64,000 bases of DNA from Methylumidiphilus sp963753955 (GTDB taxonomy: Bacteria; Pseudomonadota; Gammaproteobacteria; Methylococcales; Methylococcaceae). Shown here in pieces: positions 17,475 through 26,575 of the stretch (positions within the stretch are counted from its first letter, which is position 1; every line of letters starts with the position of its first letter). The position numbers and the translations under genes were made by a program. The stretch is from assembly GCA_963753955.1 (NCBI GenBank), contig CAVWEM010000003.1, positions 62,001 to 126,000 on the forward strand. The letters run 5' to 3'. Below the pieces are notes generated by a model, which was given only the letters and a program-made list of their open reading frames with translations, was not told the DNA's origin and did no database searches.

Positions 17475-18293
17475 ATGGGAATTCTCGGACATCCTCAAGG
17501 CTTGTTTGAACTTCACAGTAGCGATTCCTGTGTGGGGTCGATGCTGAGTATAAATGATATTGTTGAAATTCTTGGCGTGGCCGAGAGTGCGCTTCGATCA
17601 GTCCCCTTCAATAATTGGAACGGCATTCAAGCCATTGATGAGCGTGAGCTTCAAAAACTTTGGTATTCAAACGCCATTCCAAATTCTCCGCCTGCCAAAA
17701 TAGGAAATGCGAAAGTAAGCCTAGATGAAATAATCCTGATGAAGTTGATTCAGCTTGCCTATCCAAATGCTGTCGTGGAACATCAGGGGCCTTGGGGCAG
17801 AAGGCGGGTTGATTTGAAAGTTACAGTGGAAGGCACTTCAAAATTTATCGAGTTTCATGGCCCGAATCACTTTGCCCCGTCGCGTTATAACACAAACCCT
17901 GAGCATCCTGCGATTCGTAAGGCGGAAATTGAAAGTCACTTTGGTATTGAATGCGTACTCTGGCCTTACTGGATTCAACGTTGCGTCTTGAATGTACGTG
18001 CCGTTTTTGATAGTAACGTAAATGGGCTTGGTGTTCTCTGGAGTACAAACGTCAATTTTGGAGCTTTTGTTTTTTCTGACTCAGCACAAGTAATTGAGGG
18101 TATCAACGACAGATTTCGCGCTAGCCGCAATGGTGGCTGCTGGTATTTTTATGGCCCAGAAACAGAGAGCCGTAACAATCCTGCACACCCCGTTATTGGT
18201 CAAATTCAACAAGGAAAGAAAAGCATTGAGCTTTTAATTCCGCGTGGTTACGGCAATAGAGAGCAGTGGGTTCCCTATTGCCTTTTGGCCTAA
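17475..18293 (+). CDS. Unidentified protein with RAP/PD-(D/E)xK nuclease-like core
   Basis: A 272-residue protein without a confident family; ATG starts at 17475 or 17541 are both possible. The central part reads RRRVDLKV, then KFIEFHGPNHF, then KAEIESHFGIECVLWPYWIQRC. The order 'D - E-x-x-G-P-x-H-F - K - WPYW' recalls the RAP/Vsr-like endonuclease fold, where EhDGPxHF holds catalytic residues. An N-terminal region (INDIVEILGVAESALRSV) may bind DNA or act as an adaptor. GC is clearly lower than in the neighbours, suggesting lateral gain. No methylase or other restriction partner is adjacent. Confidence 0.6.
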   Translation: MGILGHPQGLFELHSSDSCVGSMLSINDIVEILGVAESALRSVPFNNWNGIQAIDERELQKLWYSNAIPNSPPAKIGNAKVSLDEIILMKLIQLAYPNAVVEHQGPWGRRRVDLKVTVEGTSKFIEFHGPNHFAPSRYNTNPEHPAIRKAEIESHFGIECVLWPYWIQRCVLNVRAVFDSNVNGLGVLWSTNVNFGAFVFSDSAQVIEGINDRFRASRNGGCWYFYGPETESRNNPAHPVIGQIQQGKKSIELLIPRGYGNREQWVPYCLLA

Positions 18294-18350
18294 GGTGGCC
18301 CACTCCAAGGGACTTTAGCCTCATCCCTCTCCTGCGCCGTGGAGGGGATA

Positions 18351-18382
18351 TAAAAAAACCGCCCCTCAGGGCGGTTTTTTTA
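18351..18382. terminator. Bidirectional terminator between convergent genes
   Basis: A stem AACCGCCC / GGGCGGTT with loop CTCA, preceded by an A run and followed by a T run. It serves the plus gene ending at 18293 and the minus gene ending at 18380. Confidence 0.9.
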
Positions 18383-18931
18383 CCACATCAGATCGTCGGG
18401 AACCTGATACTTTGCGTAAGGGTCTTCCAGGGTGGCTTCTGCCGCCGCCTGTTTCGGTTCGTTGAAAACGACCACGTAGCTGGGGTCGCGGGCTTGGATT
18501 TTTTCGGCGGTCTCAGGAGGCACCAACTCGTATTGCTGCTCCAGCCGGATAATGGCAAGTTGGCCCTTGGCTATACGCTCACGCATCTTGTCAGACAGGT
18601 AGAGCCGTTTGACCTTGCCTCCATCAACGAAGTTGTAAGGTGTGTCGCCTTCGCCTTTGGGCTGGCGGTTCTGTTCCACCAGTTGGCGGATTTGCGCGGC
18701 GATGGCTTTTTTCTCCGCCAACTCCTGGCGTTGCTGGTTGAGCATGCGGTCGCGCTCGATTTTTTCCGCTTGCGCTTGTTGCGCACGCCGCTTTTCCTCC
18801 TCTTGCCCGGTCGTTTTGGCTTGGCCGTGCTGACGCTGTGTGTCCTTTTGCTTCTCCTTGACGGCTTTCTTGACTTGTTTCTCGTTGACCAAGCCTGCTT
18901 TTAGCAATTGGTCTCTTAATGCGTTACCCAT
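18380..18931 (-). CDS. DUF2058 family (YaiL-like) protein
   Basis: A 183-residue protein. The N-terminal MGNALRDQLLKAGLVNEKQ is followed by a long highly charged Lys/Gln/Glu-rich helix (about 20-90) and a C-terminal globular part with YNFVDGGKVKRLYLSDKMRE. This layout is that of DUF2058/YaiL proteins, described as nucleoprotein or polynucleotide-associated. It is a monocistronic gene ending in a bidirectional terminator. Molecular function is not established. Confidence 0.85.
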   Translation of the reverse strand: MGNALRDQLLKAGLVNEKQVKKAVKEKQKDTQRQHGQAKTTGQEEEKRRAQQAQAEKIERDRMLNQQRQELAEKKAIAAQIRQLVEQNRQPKGEGDTPYNFVDGGKVKRLYLSDKMRERIAKGQLAIIRLEQQYELVPPETAEKIQARDPSYVVVFNEPKQAAAEATLEDPYAKYQVPDDLMW

Positions 18932-19112
18932 GTTCGTTCTCTTGATGATGTGCGGCTTGGTGCCTGGTCTTGGTCACAGGGAGTCCGTGCCTTGCGTCCG
19001 CAAAACAGGTAAACTGCCCCAAGACCCGCGCTTGGGGGAATGTTCCGGCGTAAGCCGGGTTCTGTCAACGGCGGCGAAACTTCGGCAAACATTTAAGAAA
19101 ACGGGGGTGGGA

Positions 19113-19547
19113 GTGGGGCAAAAACCGTTCTGGCAAGAAAAAACCTTGGCGCAGATGAGCGACACGGAGTGGGAGTCCTTGTGCGATGGCTGCGCCCGGT
19201 GTTGCCTGCACAAGATCGAAGACGAAGACACGGGCGAGATTTTCTTCACACGGCTGGCCTGCCGGCTGCTAGACATTGAGGCAGGCCGCTGCACACGCTA
19301 TGCCCGGCGTTGCGCGGAGGTGCCGGGGTGCCTGGATTTGCGGGCCGAGTTCACGCAATTCCACTGGTTGCCATCGACTTGCGCCTACCGGCTGTTGGCC
19401 GAAGGAAAGCGCCTGCCGCAGTGGCATCCCTTGGTTTCAGGCAACCCGCGTAGCGTACGCGAAGGCGGAATGAGTGTCGCAGCCTTCGCCATCCCTGAGA
19501 ATCCGGCGGCTGATCCGGCCGATTATGTGATCGAGTGGCTGGTTTGA
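19113..19547 (+). CDS. UPF0260 family protein, YcgN-like
   Basis: A cytoplasmic protein with the Cys-rich CDGCARCCLHK motif at about residues 22-32 and further cysteines at ACRLLDIEAGRC and CAYRLLAEGK. This is the pattern of the YkgJ/UPF0260 putative zinc- or iron-chelating family and is closely similar to E. coli YcgN. The start is set to a GTG (19113; another at 19107) because homology begins just after it (KPFWQEKTLAQMSDTEW). An internal ATG at 19155 is less likely. Function unknown. Confidence 0.85.
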   Translation: MGQKPFWQEKTLAQMSDTEWESLCDGCARCCLHKIEDEDTGEIFFTRLACRLLDIEAGRCTRYARRCAEVPGCLDLRAEFTQFHWLPSTCAYRLLAEGKRLPQWHPLVSGNPRSVREGGMSVAAFAIPENPAADPADYVIEWLV

Positions 19548-19690
19548 GGAGGCTTGCGCGATGGAGGGCTTTATTTTGTGGCGCCTTTTCTTCGGCCAAG
19601 GGGTTTGATTTGCCAGGCTTCTTTGCTATCATACAAAGAAGCGAAAATGGGGTTGCCGCAGGCAAATGGCATGGCGGGCAAAGCCCCCCA

Positions 19691-19770
19691 AGATTGAAAT
19701 CGGCCCTTATGGGCTTTTTTCATTTTTAACGGGAATAACGACAACATTGGGCCTTGAGCCCTTTTTTTGT
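19691..19770 (+). terminator. Two terminator-like hairpins in the rimP leader
   Basis: GGCCC-TTAT-GGGC followed by six T near 19702-19720, and GGGC-CTTGA-GCCC followed by seven T near 19749-19769, both before rimP. They could terminate upstream transcripts or attenuate the rimP-nusA-infB operon. No metY tRNA was found here. Confidence 0.5.
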
Positions 19771-19790
19771 GACTGGAGTTAGGTGAAGCG

Positions 19791-20261
19791 ATGAGAATGC
19801 CGGACAGACTGACCCGGCTGGTCGAGCCGGTGGTGGCCGGCCTAGGGTTCGAGTTGGTGGGCGTCGAGTTTGATGCGCACCAACGCATCTTGCGGGTTTA
19901 TATCGATTGCGAACGCGGTATCCTGGTGGATGATTGCTCCAGGGTGAGCCATCAGTTGAGTGGCCTGCTGGATGTGGAAGATCCCATACCCGGTAATTAC
20001 CATCTGGAGGTTTCTTCTCCCGGAATGGATCGCCCCCTGTTCACGCCCGGGCATTTCGAGCGCTTCAAAGGTGCCGATGCGCGTGTCCAATTGAACAGGC
20101 CGATAGACGGACGCCGGCGATTCAAGGCCCGGCTGTTGGGCGTCGAGGGGGACAATGTGTTGCTCCTGGACGGCGAAAGCCGATTCGAGATTCCGTTCGA
20201 CTCCATTGACCGGGCGCGCATCGTGCCTTCGTTCGAGAATTCAAAAAACCATAAGGATTAG
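19791..20261 (+). CDS. rimP: Ribosome maturation factor RimP
   Basis: Needed for 30S subunit assembly. The 156-residue product shows the family pattern LVEPVVAGLGFELVGVEF at the N-terminus, DDCSRVSHQLSGLLD in the middle, and YHLEVSSPGMDRPLFTP, the most conserved RimP signature. It heads the rimP-nusA-infB operon, with 3 bases to nusA. The ATG at 19791 follows a GTGAAG-type ribosome-binding region; an internal ATG two codons later is also possible. Confidence 0.95.
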   Translation: MRMPDRLTRLVEPVVAGLGFELVGVEFDAHQRILRVYIDCERGILVDDCSRVSHQLSGLLDVEDPIPGNYHLEVSSPGMDRPLFTPGHFERFKGADARVQLNRPIDGRRRFKARLLGVEGDNVLLLDGESRFEIPFDSIDRARIVPSFENSKNHKD

Positions 20262-20264
20262 GCG

Positions 20265-21770
20265 ATGGCGAATAAAGAAATATTGCTGGTAGTGGATGTC
20301 GTTTCCAACGAGAAGGAGATCGAAAAAGAAGTGATCTTCGGTGCCATTGAGGATGCTTTGCGCACTGCCACGATCAAGCGGCATGATAATTGCTTGGATG
20401 TGCGCGTTTCCATAGACCGTAAAAACGGCAATTACGAGACTTTCCGTCGTTGGCAGGTGGTCGCCTATGACGACGATTACGACTATGGCATCGAGTCGCC
20501 GGATACGCAGATGCTGTTGGACGACGCGAAGAAGATCGACCCCAAGGCGGAAGTGGGCGGCTTCGTCGAGCAGCCTATGGAGTCCATCGAGTTCGGCCGC
20601 ATCGCCGCGCAGACGGCAAAGCAAGTGATCGTGCAGAAAGTGCGCGAGGCGGAGCGCCGCAAGGTGGTCGAGGCCTACGAAGATCGGGTGGGCGAGCTGG
20701 TGACCGGCATCGTCAAGCGGGTCGAACGTGGCAATGTCTACCTGGATCTAGGCGGCAATGTCGAGGCTTTCGTGCCCAAGGAGGAAATGATTCCCCGCGA
20801 GGCGGTGCGTAATGGCGACCGTTTGCGCGGCTATCTCGGGTCGGTGCGCCCGGAAGCGAGGGGGCCGCAGTTGTTCGTCAGCCGTACTGCGCCGGAGTTG
20901 CTGGTTGCCCTGTTCCGCCTGGAGGTGCCGGAGGTGGGCGAGGGCGTCATCGAGATCATCGGCTCGGCCCGCGATCCGGGTGTGCGCGCCAAGGTGGCGG
21001 TGAAGAGCCACGATCCACGCCTGGATCCGGTGGGGGCTTGTGTAGGCATGAGGGGCTCACGTGTGCAGGCGGTTTCCAACGAACTCTCCGGCGAGCGTGT
21101 GGACATCATCCTGTGGAACGAAAACGAAGCCCAGTATGTGATCAACGCCATGTCGCCGGCCGAAATTGTCTCCATTGTCGTCGATGAGGACAAGCACAGC
21201 ATGGATGTGGCTGTGGCTGACGAGAACCTGTCCCAGGCCATCGGGCGCGGCGGCCAAAACGTGCGTCTGGCCTCGGAGCTGACCGGCTGGGAATTGAACG
21301 TGATGAGCGCGACCCAGGCCGAGGAAAAGAACGAGCAGGAGGCGCGGAATTTGTTACAGTCCTTCATGGATCAATTGAACATCGACGAGGACGTGGCGGA
21401 GATCCTGGTCCGCGAAGGCTTTTCCAGCGTCGAAGAGTTGGCCTATGTGCCGGCCAAGGAAATGCTGGAAATCAAGGAATTCGACGAGCAGACGGTTGAG
21501 GATTTGCGAAGCCGTGCCCGCGACGCGCTGCTCATCAAGGCCATCGCCAGCGAGGAAAAGCTGGAGGCGGCGGAGCCGACGGCGGATTTGCTGGAAATGC
21601 CAGGGATGGATCGCGAACTGGCCTACTTGATGGCTAGGCATGGCGTATGCACGATGGACGACTTGGCCGAGCAATCGGTGGACGAATTGATGGAGGTCGA
21701 AGGCATGGACGAGGAAAGGGCCGCGAGCCTGATTATGAAGGCTCGCGAGTCCTGGTTTGCTGAAGGCTAG
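20265..21770 (+). CDS. nusA: Transcription termination/antitermination factor NusA
   Basis: A 501-residue RNA-polymerase-binding factor for pausing, termination and antitermination. Domains in order are the N-terminal RNAP-binding domain (1-130), S1 (about 135-200, VTGIVKRVERGNVYLDLG), KH1 and KH2 (200-345, VGACVGMRGSRVQAVSNEL and IGRGGQNVRLASEL) and two acidic HhH-like repeats (360-500). The presence of both C-terminal repeats matches gammaproteobacterial NusA. It lies between rimP and infB. Confidence 0.97.
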   Translation: MANKEILLVVDVVSNEKEIEKEVIFGAIEDALRTATIKRHDNCLDVRVSIDRKNGNYETFRRWQVVAYDDDYDYGIESPDTQMLLDDAKKIDPKAEVGGFVEQPMESIEFGRIAAQTAKQVIVQKVREAERRKVVEAYEDRVGELVTGIVKRVERGNVYLDLGGNVEAFVPKEEMIPREAVRNGDRLRGYLGSVRPEARGPQLFVSRTAPELLVALFRLEVPEVGEGVIEIIGSARDPGVRAKVAVKSHDPRLDPVGACVGMRGSRVQAVSNELSGERVDIILWNENEAQYVINAMSPAEIVSIVVDEDKHSMDVAVADENLSQAIGRGGQNVRLASELTGWELNVMSATQAEEKNEQEARNLLQSFMDQLNIDEDVAEILVREGFSSVEELAYVPAKEMLEIKEFDEQTVEDLRSRARDALLIKAIASEEKLEAAEPTADLLEMPGMDRELAYLMARHGVCTMDDLAEQSVDELMEVEGMDEERAASLIMKARESWFAEG

Positions 21771-21797
21771 GGATTTGATTGAATGCGGGGCGAAAAA

Positions 21798-24632
21798 ATG
21801 AGCGATGTGACAGTAAGGCAATTGGCTGAAGTAGTGGGGATTCCCCTGGACCGGCTGCTCGCGCAGTTGGGCGGCGCGGGATTGGCGGTGACCAGCGCGG
21901 ACGACATGTTGAGCGATGCGGAGAAGTTGAAACTACTCAGCTACTTGCGGCAGAGTCACGGCAAGGAGCAACCCACAGGGGCTGATCCGAAGAAGGTGAC
22001 CTTGCAGCGACGAACGGTGAGTGAGTTGAAGCAAGGCAAGGTGGTCGGCAAGAACGTGAAGACGGTCAGCGTCGAGGTGCGCAAAAAACGCACCTATATC
22101 AAACGCAGCGAACTCCCTGAAACCAGCGAGCGCCGCTTGGAAGCGGAGAAGGCCCGCCAGTCCTTGGGTGATGAGAGGCAGCGGGAAACGCAGGCGGAGG
22201 AAACGCTACGTCAGCAGCGCGAGGAGGCCCAGCGGAAACTGGCCGAGGAAGCGCTTAAGACTGGCATAGATGCCCAACCGCCTAGCCTTAAACAAGCGGT
22301 GGAGGTGGCTGTCGCACCGCCTAGGGCGGAGGAGACGCCTGTGGCTGTCGAAGAGCCGAAGCTGGACGTGGCTGCGTTGGAGCCACCGAAGCCGGTCGAG
22401 CCACCGTCGAAGACCGCCCCCACGCCTCCGGCGGCACCAAAAGTTGAGGTTGCGCCGCGTCCCGCGTCTAAGCCCGCTCCCGAAAAGCCCGTTTCCAGAC
22501 CTTCTGCAACCCCCGCCAGACCGGCCCCTGGTGGCAGGCATCAGCCCGCTGCGGGTGCGCCAGGCAGGCCTTCCGGCGGCGGCGCACCGGGCAAACCTTC
22601 TGGCGCTCCTGGCAGACCCTCAGGTGCGCCGGGCAGGCCATCGGGCGGCCCCGGTCGGCCAGCATCCACCACGCCTGCGGCCACGACCGTGGCCAAGGGC
22701 GTCGAGGATGCCAAGCGCGGCAAGAAGAAAGGTGCTGGCGGGGGCAGGCGAGGCGAGGATGACCGCGAATCCACGCTGGACGACATCAAGCGTGGCAGGG
22801 GTAAGAAGCCCAAGGGGCGCGGCCCCTTGGTCATGCCCGAGCAACGCCATGGCTTTGAGCGTCCCACCGCGCCTATGATCCACGAAGTCCATGTGCCGGA
22901 GGCCATCACCGCCGCCGATCTCGCCCAGCGCATGTCGGTGAAGGCGGCGGAAGTCATCAAGACGCTGATGAAGATGGGTGTCATGGCGACCATCAACCAG
23001 ACCCTCGACCAGGAAACCGCCATGCTGGTGGTCGAGGAGATGGGCCACACCGCCATCGCCCAGGCGGAGGACAGCCTGGAAGCCGAAATGATGGCCACCA
23101 TGGTGCTGGAAGAAAATGTCGAGCAATTGCCCAGGGCACCGGTGGTGACCATCATGGGCCATGTCGACCATGGCAAGACCTCCTTGCTGGACTACATCCG
23201 CAAGACTCGCGTGGCGGCCAGCGAGCGCGGCGGCATCACCCAGCACATTGGCGCGTATCAGGTGAAGACCGACCATGGCAACGTCACCTTTCTGGACACG
23301 CCAGGCCATGCCGCCTTTACGGCGATGCGCGCCCGCGGTGCGAAAGTCACTGACATCGTGGTGCTAGTCGTCGCAGCGGACGACGGTGTCATGCCGCAGA
23401 CCAAGGAGGCTGTGGAGCATTCCCGCGCCGCCGGAGTGCCCATGGTGGTTGCCATCAATAAGATCGACAAGCCGGGCGTTGACCCTGACCGGGTCAAGCA
23501 AGAATTGGTCGTGCTCAGCGTCGTGCCGGAAGAATGGGGTGGCGACACCCAGTTCGTGCAGGTGTCCGCCAAGACCGGCGTGGGCATCGACAGCCTGCTT
23601 GATGCTATCCTGGTCCAGGCCGAAGTGCTCGAACTCAAGGCCGCCGTCAAGGTGCCTGCCGTCGGCGTGGTGCTGGAATCCAAGCTGGACAAGGGGCGCG
23701 GCCCGGTGGCCGACATCCTGGTGGAAAAAGGTGTCTTGCGCAAAGGCGACTTCATCCTCTGCGGCCAGGAGTTTGGCCGCATCCGCGCCATGTTCAATGA
23801 AAATGGCAAGCCGCTGAAAGAAGCCGGCCCTTCCGCCCCGGTGGAAATCTTGGGGCTTTCCGGGGCACCCTTCGCCGGCGACGACTTCATTGTCGTCGCT
23901 GACGAACGCAAGGCCCGCGAAATCGCCACGCAACGCGAAGAGAAGTCCCGCTCGACCAAATTGGCGGCGCAGCAGGCCACCAAGCTGGAAGACGTGTTCT
24001 CCCGGATGGAGAGTTCGGCGGACACCGTGGATCTCAACATCATCGTCAAGGCCGATGTGCAAGGCAGCCTGGAAGCCTTGCGTTCCTCGTTGACCGAGCT
24101 GTCCACTGACAAGGTGAAGGTGAAGATCGTCGCTGGCGGCGTTGGTGGCATCAACGAATCCGACGCCAACTTGGCGCTGGCCTCCGGCGCGATCATGATC
24201 GGCTTCAATGTCCGCGCCGATGCCAGTTCCCGCAAGCTGATCGAAGAGCGCAGCATCGACCTGCACTACTACAGCATCATCTACGAGGTGATCGACGAGG
24301 TGAAGAAGTCGATCAACGGCCTGCTTGCGCCGGAATACAAGGAGCAGATCGTCGGCGTGGCCGAGGTACGCGACGTGTTCAAATCGCCGAAATTCGGCGC
24401 GGTGGCCGGCTGCATGGTGGTGGAAGGCTTTGTCAGGCGCAACCTGCCGATCCGCGTGTTGCGCGAAAACGTGGTGATCTACGAAGGCCAGCTCGAATCC
24501 CTGCGCCGTTTCAAAGACGATGTGGGCGAGGTGAAGATGGGCATGGAATGCGGCATCGGTGTCAAGAACTACAACGACGTCAAGCCGGGCGACCATATCG
24601 AGGTGTTTGAGAAGGTTTTGGTGGTGCGGTGA
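21798..24632 (+). CDS. infB: Translation initiation factor IF-2
   Basis: The GTPase that positions initiator tRNA. From the ATG at 21798 it is 944 residues. It has an N-terminal IF2N domain (MSDVTVRQLAEVVGIPLDRL) and a long Pro/Ala/Gly-rich linker with repeated GAPGRPSG-like units near residues 250-300. A second IF2N region precedes the G domain with G1 GHVDHGKTS, G3 DTPGHAAF and G4 NKID. Two C-terminal beta-barrel domains follow. An ATG 15 bases upstream is less likely because the family starts with MSDV/MAEV-type sequence. Confidence 0.96.
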   Translation: MSDVTVRQLAEVVGIPLDRLLAQLGGAGLAVTSADDMLSDAEKLKLLSYLRQSHGKEQPTGADPKKVTLQRRTVSELKQGKVVGKNVKTVSVEVRKKRTYIKRSELPETSERRLEAEKARQSLGDERQRETQAEETLRQQREEAQRKLAEEALKTGIDAQPPSLKQAVEVAVAPPRAEETPVAVEEPKLDVAALEPPKPVEPPSKTAPTPPAAPKVEVAPRPASKPAPEKPVSRPSATPARPAPGGRHQPAAGAPGRPSGGGAPGKPSGAPGRPSGAPGRPSGGPGRPASTTPAATTVAKGVEDAKRGKKKGAGGGRRGEDDRESTLDDIKRGRGKKPKGRGPLVMPEQRHGFERPTAPMIHEVHVPEAITAADLAQRMSVKAAEVIKTLMKMGVMATINQTLDQETAMLVVEEMGHTAIAQAEDSLEAEMMATMVLEENVEQLPRAPVVTIMGHVDHGKTSLLDYIRKTRVAASERGGITQHIGAYQVKTDHGNVTFLDTPGHAAFTAMRARGAKVTDIVVLVVAADDGVMPQTKEAVEHSRAAGVPMVVAINKIDKPGVDPDRVKQELVVLSVVPEEWGGDTQFVQVSAKTGVGIDSLLDAILVQAEVLELKAAVKVPAVGVVLESKLDKGRGPVADILVEKGVLRKGDFILCGQEFGRIRAMFNENGKPLKEAGPSAPVEILGLSGAPFAGDDFIVVADERKAREIATQREEKSRSTKLAAQQATKLEDVFSRMESSADTVDLNIIVKADVQGSLEALRSSLTELSTDKVKVKIVAGGVGGINESDANLALASGAIMIGFNVRADASSRKLIEERSIDLHYYSIIYEVIDEVKKSINGLLAPEYKEQIVGVAEVRDVFKSPKFGAVAGCMVVEGFVRRNLPIRVLRENVVIYEGQLESLRRFKDDVGEVKMGMECGIGVKNYNDVKPGDHIEVFEKVLVVR

Positions 24633-24643
24633 TTTTAAGGCGT

Positions 24644-24677
24644 AAGGCGGGCAAACAAAAAGACGTTTGCCCGCCTT
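24644..24677. terminator. Strong 13-bp hairpin after infB
   Basis: AAGGCGGGCAAAC and GTTTGCCCGCCTT form a perfect stem 12 bases after the infB stop. There is no T run, so it may be an RNA-processing or stability hairpin, or a REP element, rather than an intrinsic terminator. Confidence 0.55.
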
Positions 24678-24718
24678 AGTTGGCTACGTCAGCGAAATCA
24701 GAGAATCCCCATATCGGA

Positions 24719-25209
24719 ATGGCAATGCCGAAACCGCTTGTTTACGTGGAAACCTCCGTCGTTTCGTATTTGACGGCCCGTCCCAGCCGGGATTTGCTGA
24801 CCGCTGCCCGGCAGGCTTGGACGCGGGAATGGTGGGATGCTGCATCGAGGCATTTGGGAGTTGGCAATTTCGGAGCTTGTCGTCGAAGAAGCCGGGCGAG
24901 GCGATCCGCAGGCCGCCGCGCTCCGTCTGAATGTGCTACAAGGATTGCCTATGTTGCCAGTCAACGCCGCAGCGCAGATAATTGTCGGCGAAATTCTTGA
25001 CGCAGGGCGCATTGCCGCTGACAGAACCCGAAGATGCCCTGCACATCGCAATTGCCACCGTCGCAGGGGCGCATTATCTCGTTACGTGGAATTTTGCCCA
25101 TTTGGTGGGGCCAGATGACAAGTTAAAACTGCTGGATACTCTTCGCGCATGCGGCCATACGCCAACGTTGCTGACGACCCCCGAAGAACTTTTGGAGATC
25201 ATGAGATGA
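24719..25209 (+). pseudogene. PIN-domain toxin gene with two frameshifts
   Basis: The first frame reads PKPLVYVETSVVSYLTARPS (PIN-fold start with the first acidic residue). Sense then moves to another frame near 24845 (WELAISELVVEEAGRGDPQA) and to a third near 25010 (PLTEPEDALHIAIATVAGAHYLVTWNFAHL). Together the three segments make a complete VapC/PIN protein of about 160 residues, including the central Asp and the C-terminal WNFAHL pattern. As given the toxin is not made in one piece. An intact antitoxin-like gene overlaps its stop. Confidence 0.75.
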
Positions 25210-25397
25210 ATTCCAAGCAAGCACCGAAACCTGCCGAGCCTTTAATTCGCGCTCCTGACCCGATTCTTGCCGAACTGTGGGAGGTGAAGCGGCAAATCAA
25301 CCAAGAAGCCGGCTATCAAGTTGAGGAGTTGGCTTGCATGGCTCATGAGGCCACTTTGCGCATTCAGCAACAGTGGGATTCCGATGCCCGTAAATAG
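25206..25397 (+). CDS. Putative antitoxin-like partner of the broken PIN gene
   Basis: A 63-residue protein starting at the ATG that overlaps the PIN stop (ATGAGATGA context). It contains PDPILAELWEVKRQINQEAGY and ends RIQQQWDSDARK. Small helical proteins of this kind often follow PIN genes of the YLTARPS type. The role is inferred from overlap and position, not from a recognised domain. The frame is intact although the toxin frame is not. Confidence 0.6.
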   Translation: MNSKQAPKPAEPLIRAPDPILAELWEVKRQINQEAGYQVEELACMAHEATLRIQQQWDSDARK

Positions 25398-25476
25398 GTC
25401 TTTGGCAAGATGAAGGGTGGGAAGGTTCCGCCAGTCCACTAATTCCATTTGCCAAATTGGATCCCACCCTGCCACG

Positions 25477-26297
25477 GTGGTGGGTTTAATTGATTTATTG
25501 AGATTGAAAGCAGTATCTATTTATAAACAACCCTATCACCGTGTCGTGAAGTGCTTCCAATTTTGAAAAGCAGATCGTTTTGCGCGTCAGTCGCTTGATC
25601 CGGGTTCGCAACAAAAGGTTTTTGTTTTCTATTTTTTGAGCATGCTGCTTGCCAATGACGTGCTTGTCTTTAGGGATGAGTGCGGAATAGCTGCCCCAAT
25701 CGTCTGTGTAATAGGTCCGGATATTGAATGCCTTCAAATTTGAGATCAATTGCTCGCACACCGCATCTTGGCGCCGCCCGAAAACGAACGACAGGACACA
25801 GCCTGTCACGGCATCGATGGCATACCGGAGCCAGCGTTGGTTCTTTTTGTCGCCGACGTAGCTCCATGGCTCGTCTGCCTGAACATCCATTGGAGAATCA
25901 AGGGGATGCCTGATTTCGACGGCGATCTCACGCGTACCGATGTAAGGGTTCACGGCGACCACTTCAGCGGAGCTTTTTTTTAGCGTGGAAATGACGGTGT
26001 TTTTGCCGATACCCAGAATGCGCGAAGCATCCCGGATGCCGCCGCCGTTCATGGCAATGTCCACAATCTGGTCTTTGACGCCAGGCACGTAGGCCCGGTA
26101 CACGCAGTCGGTCTTGAATATTCGCCCGCACTCCTTGCAGCGAAACCGGGAACGACCGCTTTGGGTGCCGTAACGGACAACCTCGGAACTGTTGCAATAC
26201 TTGCACAAAACAATTTGATACGCCATTGGAATGGTTGCCTAAGAAGCTTGAAAATTTTATGCTCTACCATACTTAATAAATCAATTAAACCCACCTC
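25477..26297 (-). mobile_element. IS1-family insertion sequence, copy 2 (821 bp)
   Basis: Same length, orientation and terminal repeats (GGTGGGTTTAATTGATTT) as 6241-7061, with only a handful of base differences. The flanks (CCACG left, CGTAG right) show no target duplication, which points to later rearrangement or recombination between copies. Confidence 0.92.
25495..26226 (-). CDS. IS1-family transposase (copy 2)
   Basis: Intact 243-residue transposase, identical to copy 1 except for four residues: VPG for EPG near 48, Ala for Thr in IRDASRI, Ser for Gly in DDWGSYS and Asp for Asn near 230. It has the N-terminal CKYC/CKEC zinc-ribbon pair, a helix-turn-helix and a DDE-type core. Both copies being intact suggests recent expansion of this IS in the genome. 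Confidence 0.92.
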   Translation of the reverse strand: MAYQIVLCKYCNSSEVVRYGTQSGRSRFRCKECGRIFKTDCVYRAYVPGVKDQIVDIAMNGGGIRDASRILGIGKNTVISTLKKSSAEVVAVNPYIGTREIAVEIRHPLDSPMDVQADEPWSYVGDKKNQRWLRYAIDAVTGCVLSFVFGRRQDAVCEQLISNLKAFNIRTYYTDDWGSYSALIPKDKHVIGKQHAQKIENKNLLLRTRIKRLTRKTICFSKLEALHDTVIGLFINRYCFQSQ

Positions 26298-26368
26298 CGT
26301 AGTGGGAATGCAGCCTTAGCCGCTCCAGCGGTCTGAATCATCTGTGGCGCGGAGTCTCATAGAAGGTA

Positions 26369-26389
26369 TTCCCACGCGGAGCGTGGGAA
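26369..26389. repeat. REP-like palindrome TTCCCACGC-GGA-GCGTGGGAA
   Basis: A perfect 9-bp stem with a 3-base loop, a class of short palindrome common in intergenic DNA of gammaproteobacteria. It lies between IS1 copy 2 and the interrupted yefM gene. Confidence 0.7.
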
Positions 26390-26518
26390 CGATAATTCCA
26401 TGTTGGTCGGTATGTTTCGCCCTTTTTGCTTCGGCAAATCGCAAAAGACATTGGCTTGACAGTAGAAGAGTTTCTGAAATTCCGCGCCTGGTATTTGCGC
26501 CTTGTTAGGAGAATATTT

Positions 26519-26575
26519 ATGGATGCCATGACAACCCATCAAGCTATCAAAAACCTAGACGGACTGATCGAGAAA
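26519..26575 (+). pseudogene. yefM: yefM-like antitoxin, 5' fragment upstream of the IS insertion
   Basis: Encodes MDAMTTHQAIKNLDGLIEK, the N-terminus of a Phd/YefM antitoxin, and is cut after codon 19 by the IS5-type element. Removing 26576-27626 and one copy of the AAA target duplication restores one continuous 84-residue frame with the 3' part at 27630. Confidence 0.8.

Noticed and set aside
19548..19790. tRNA (metY-like) gene ahead of rimP, as in E. coli
   Set aside because: No cloverleaf or T-arm consensus could be found; only terminator-like hairpins are present.
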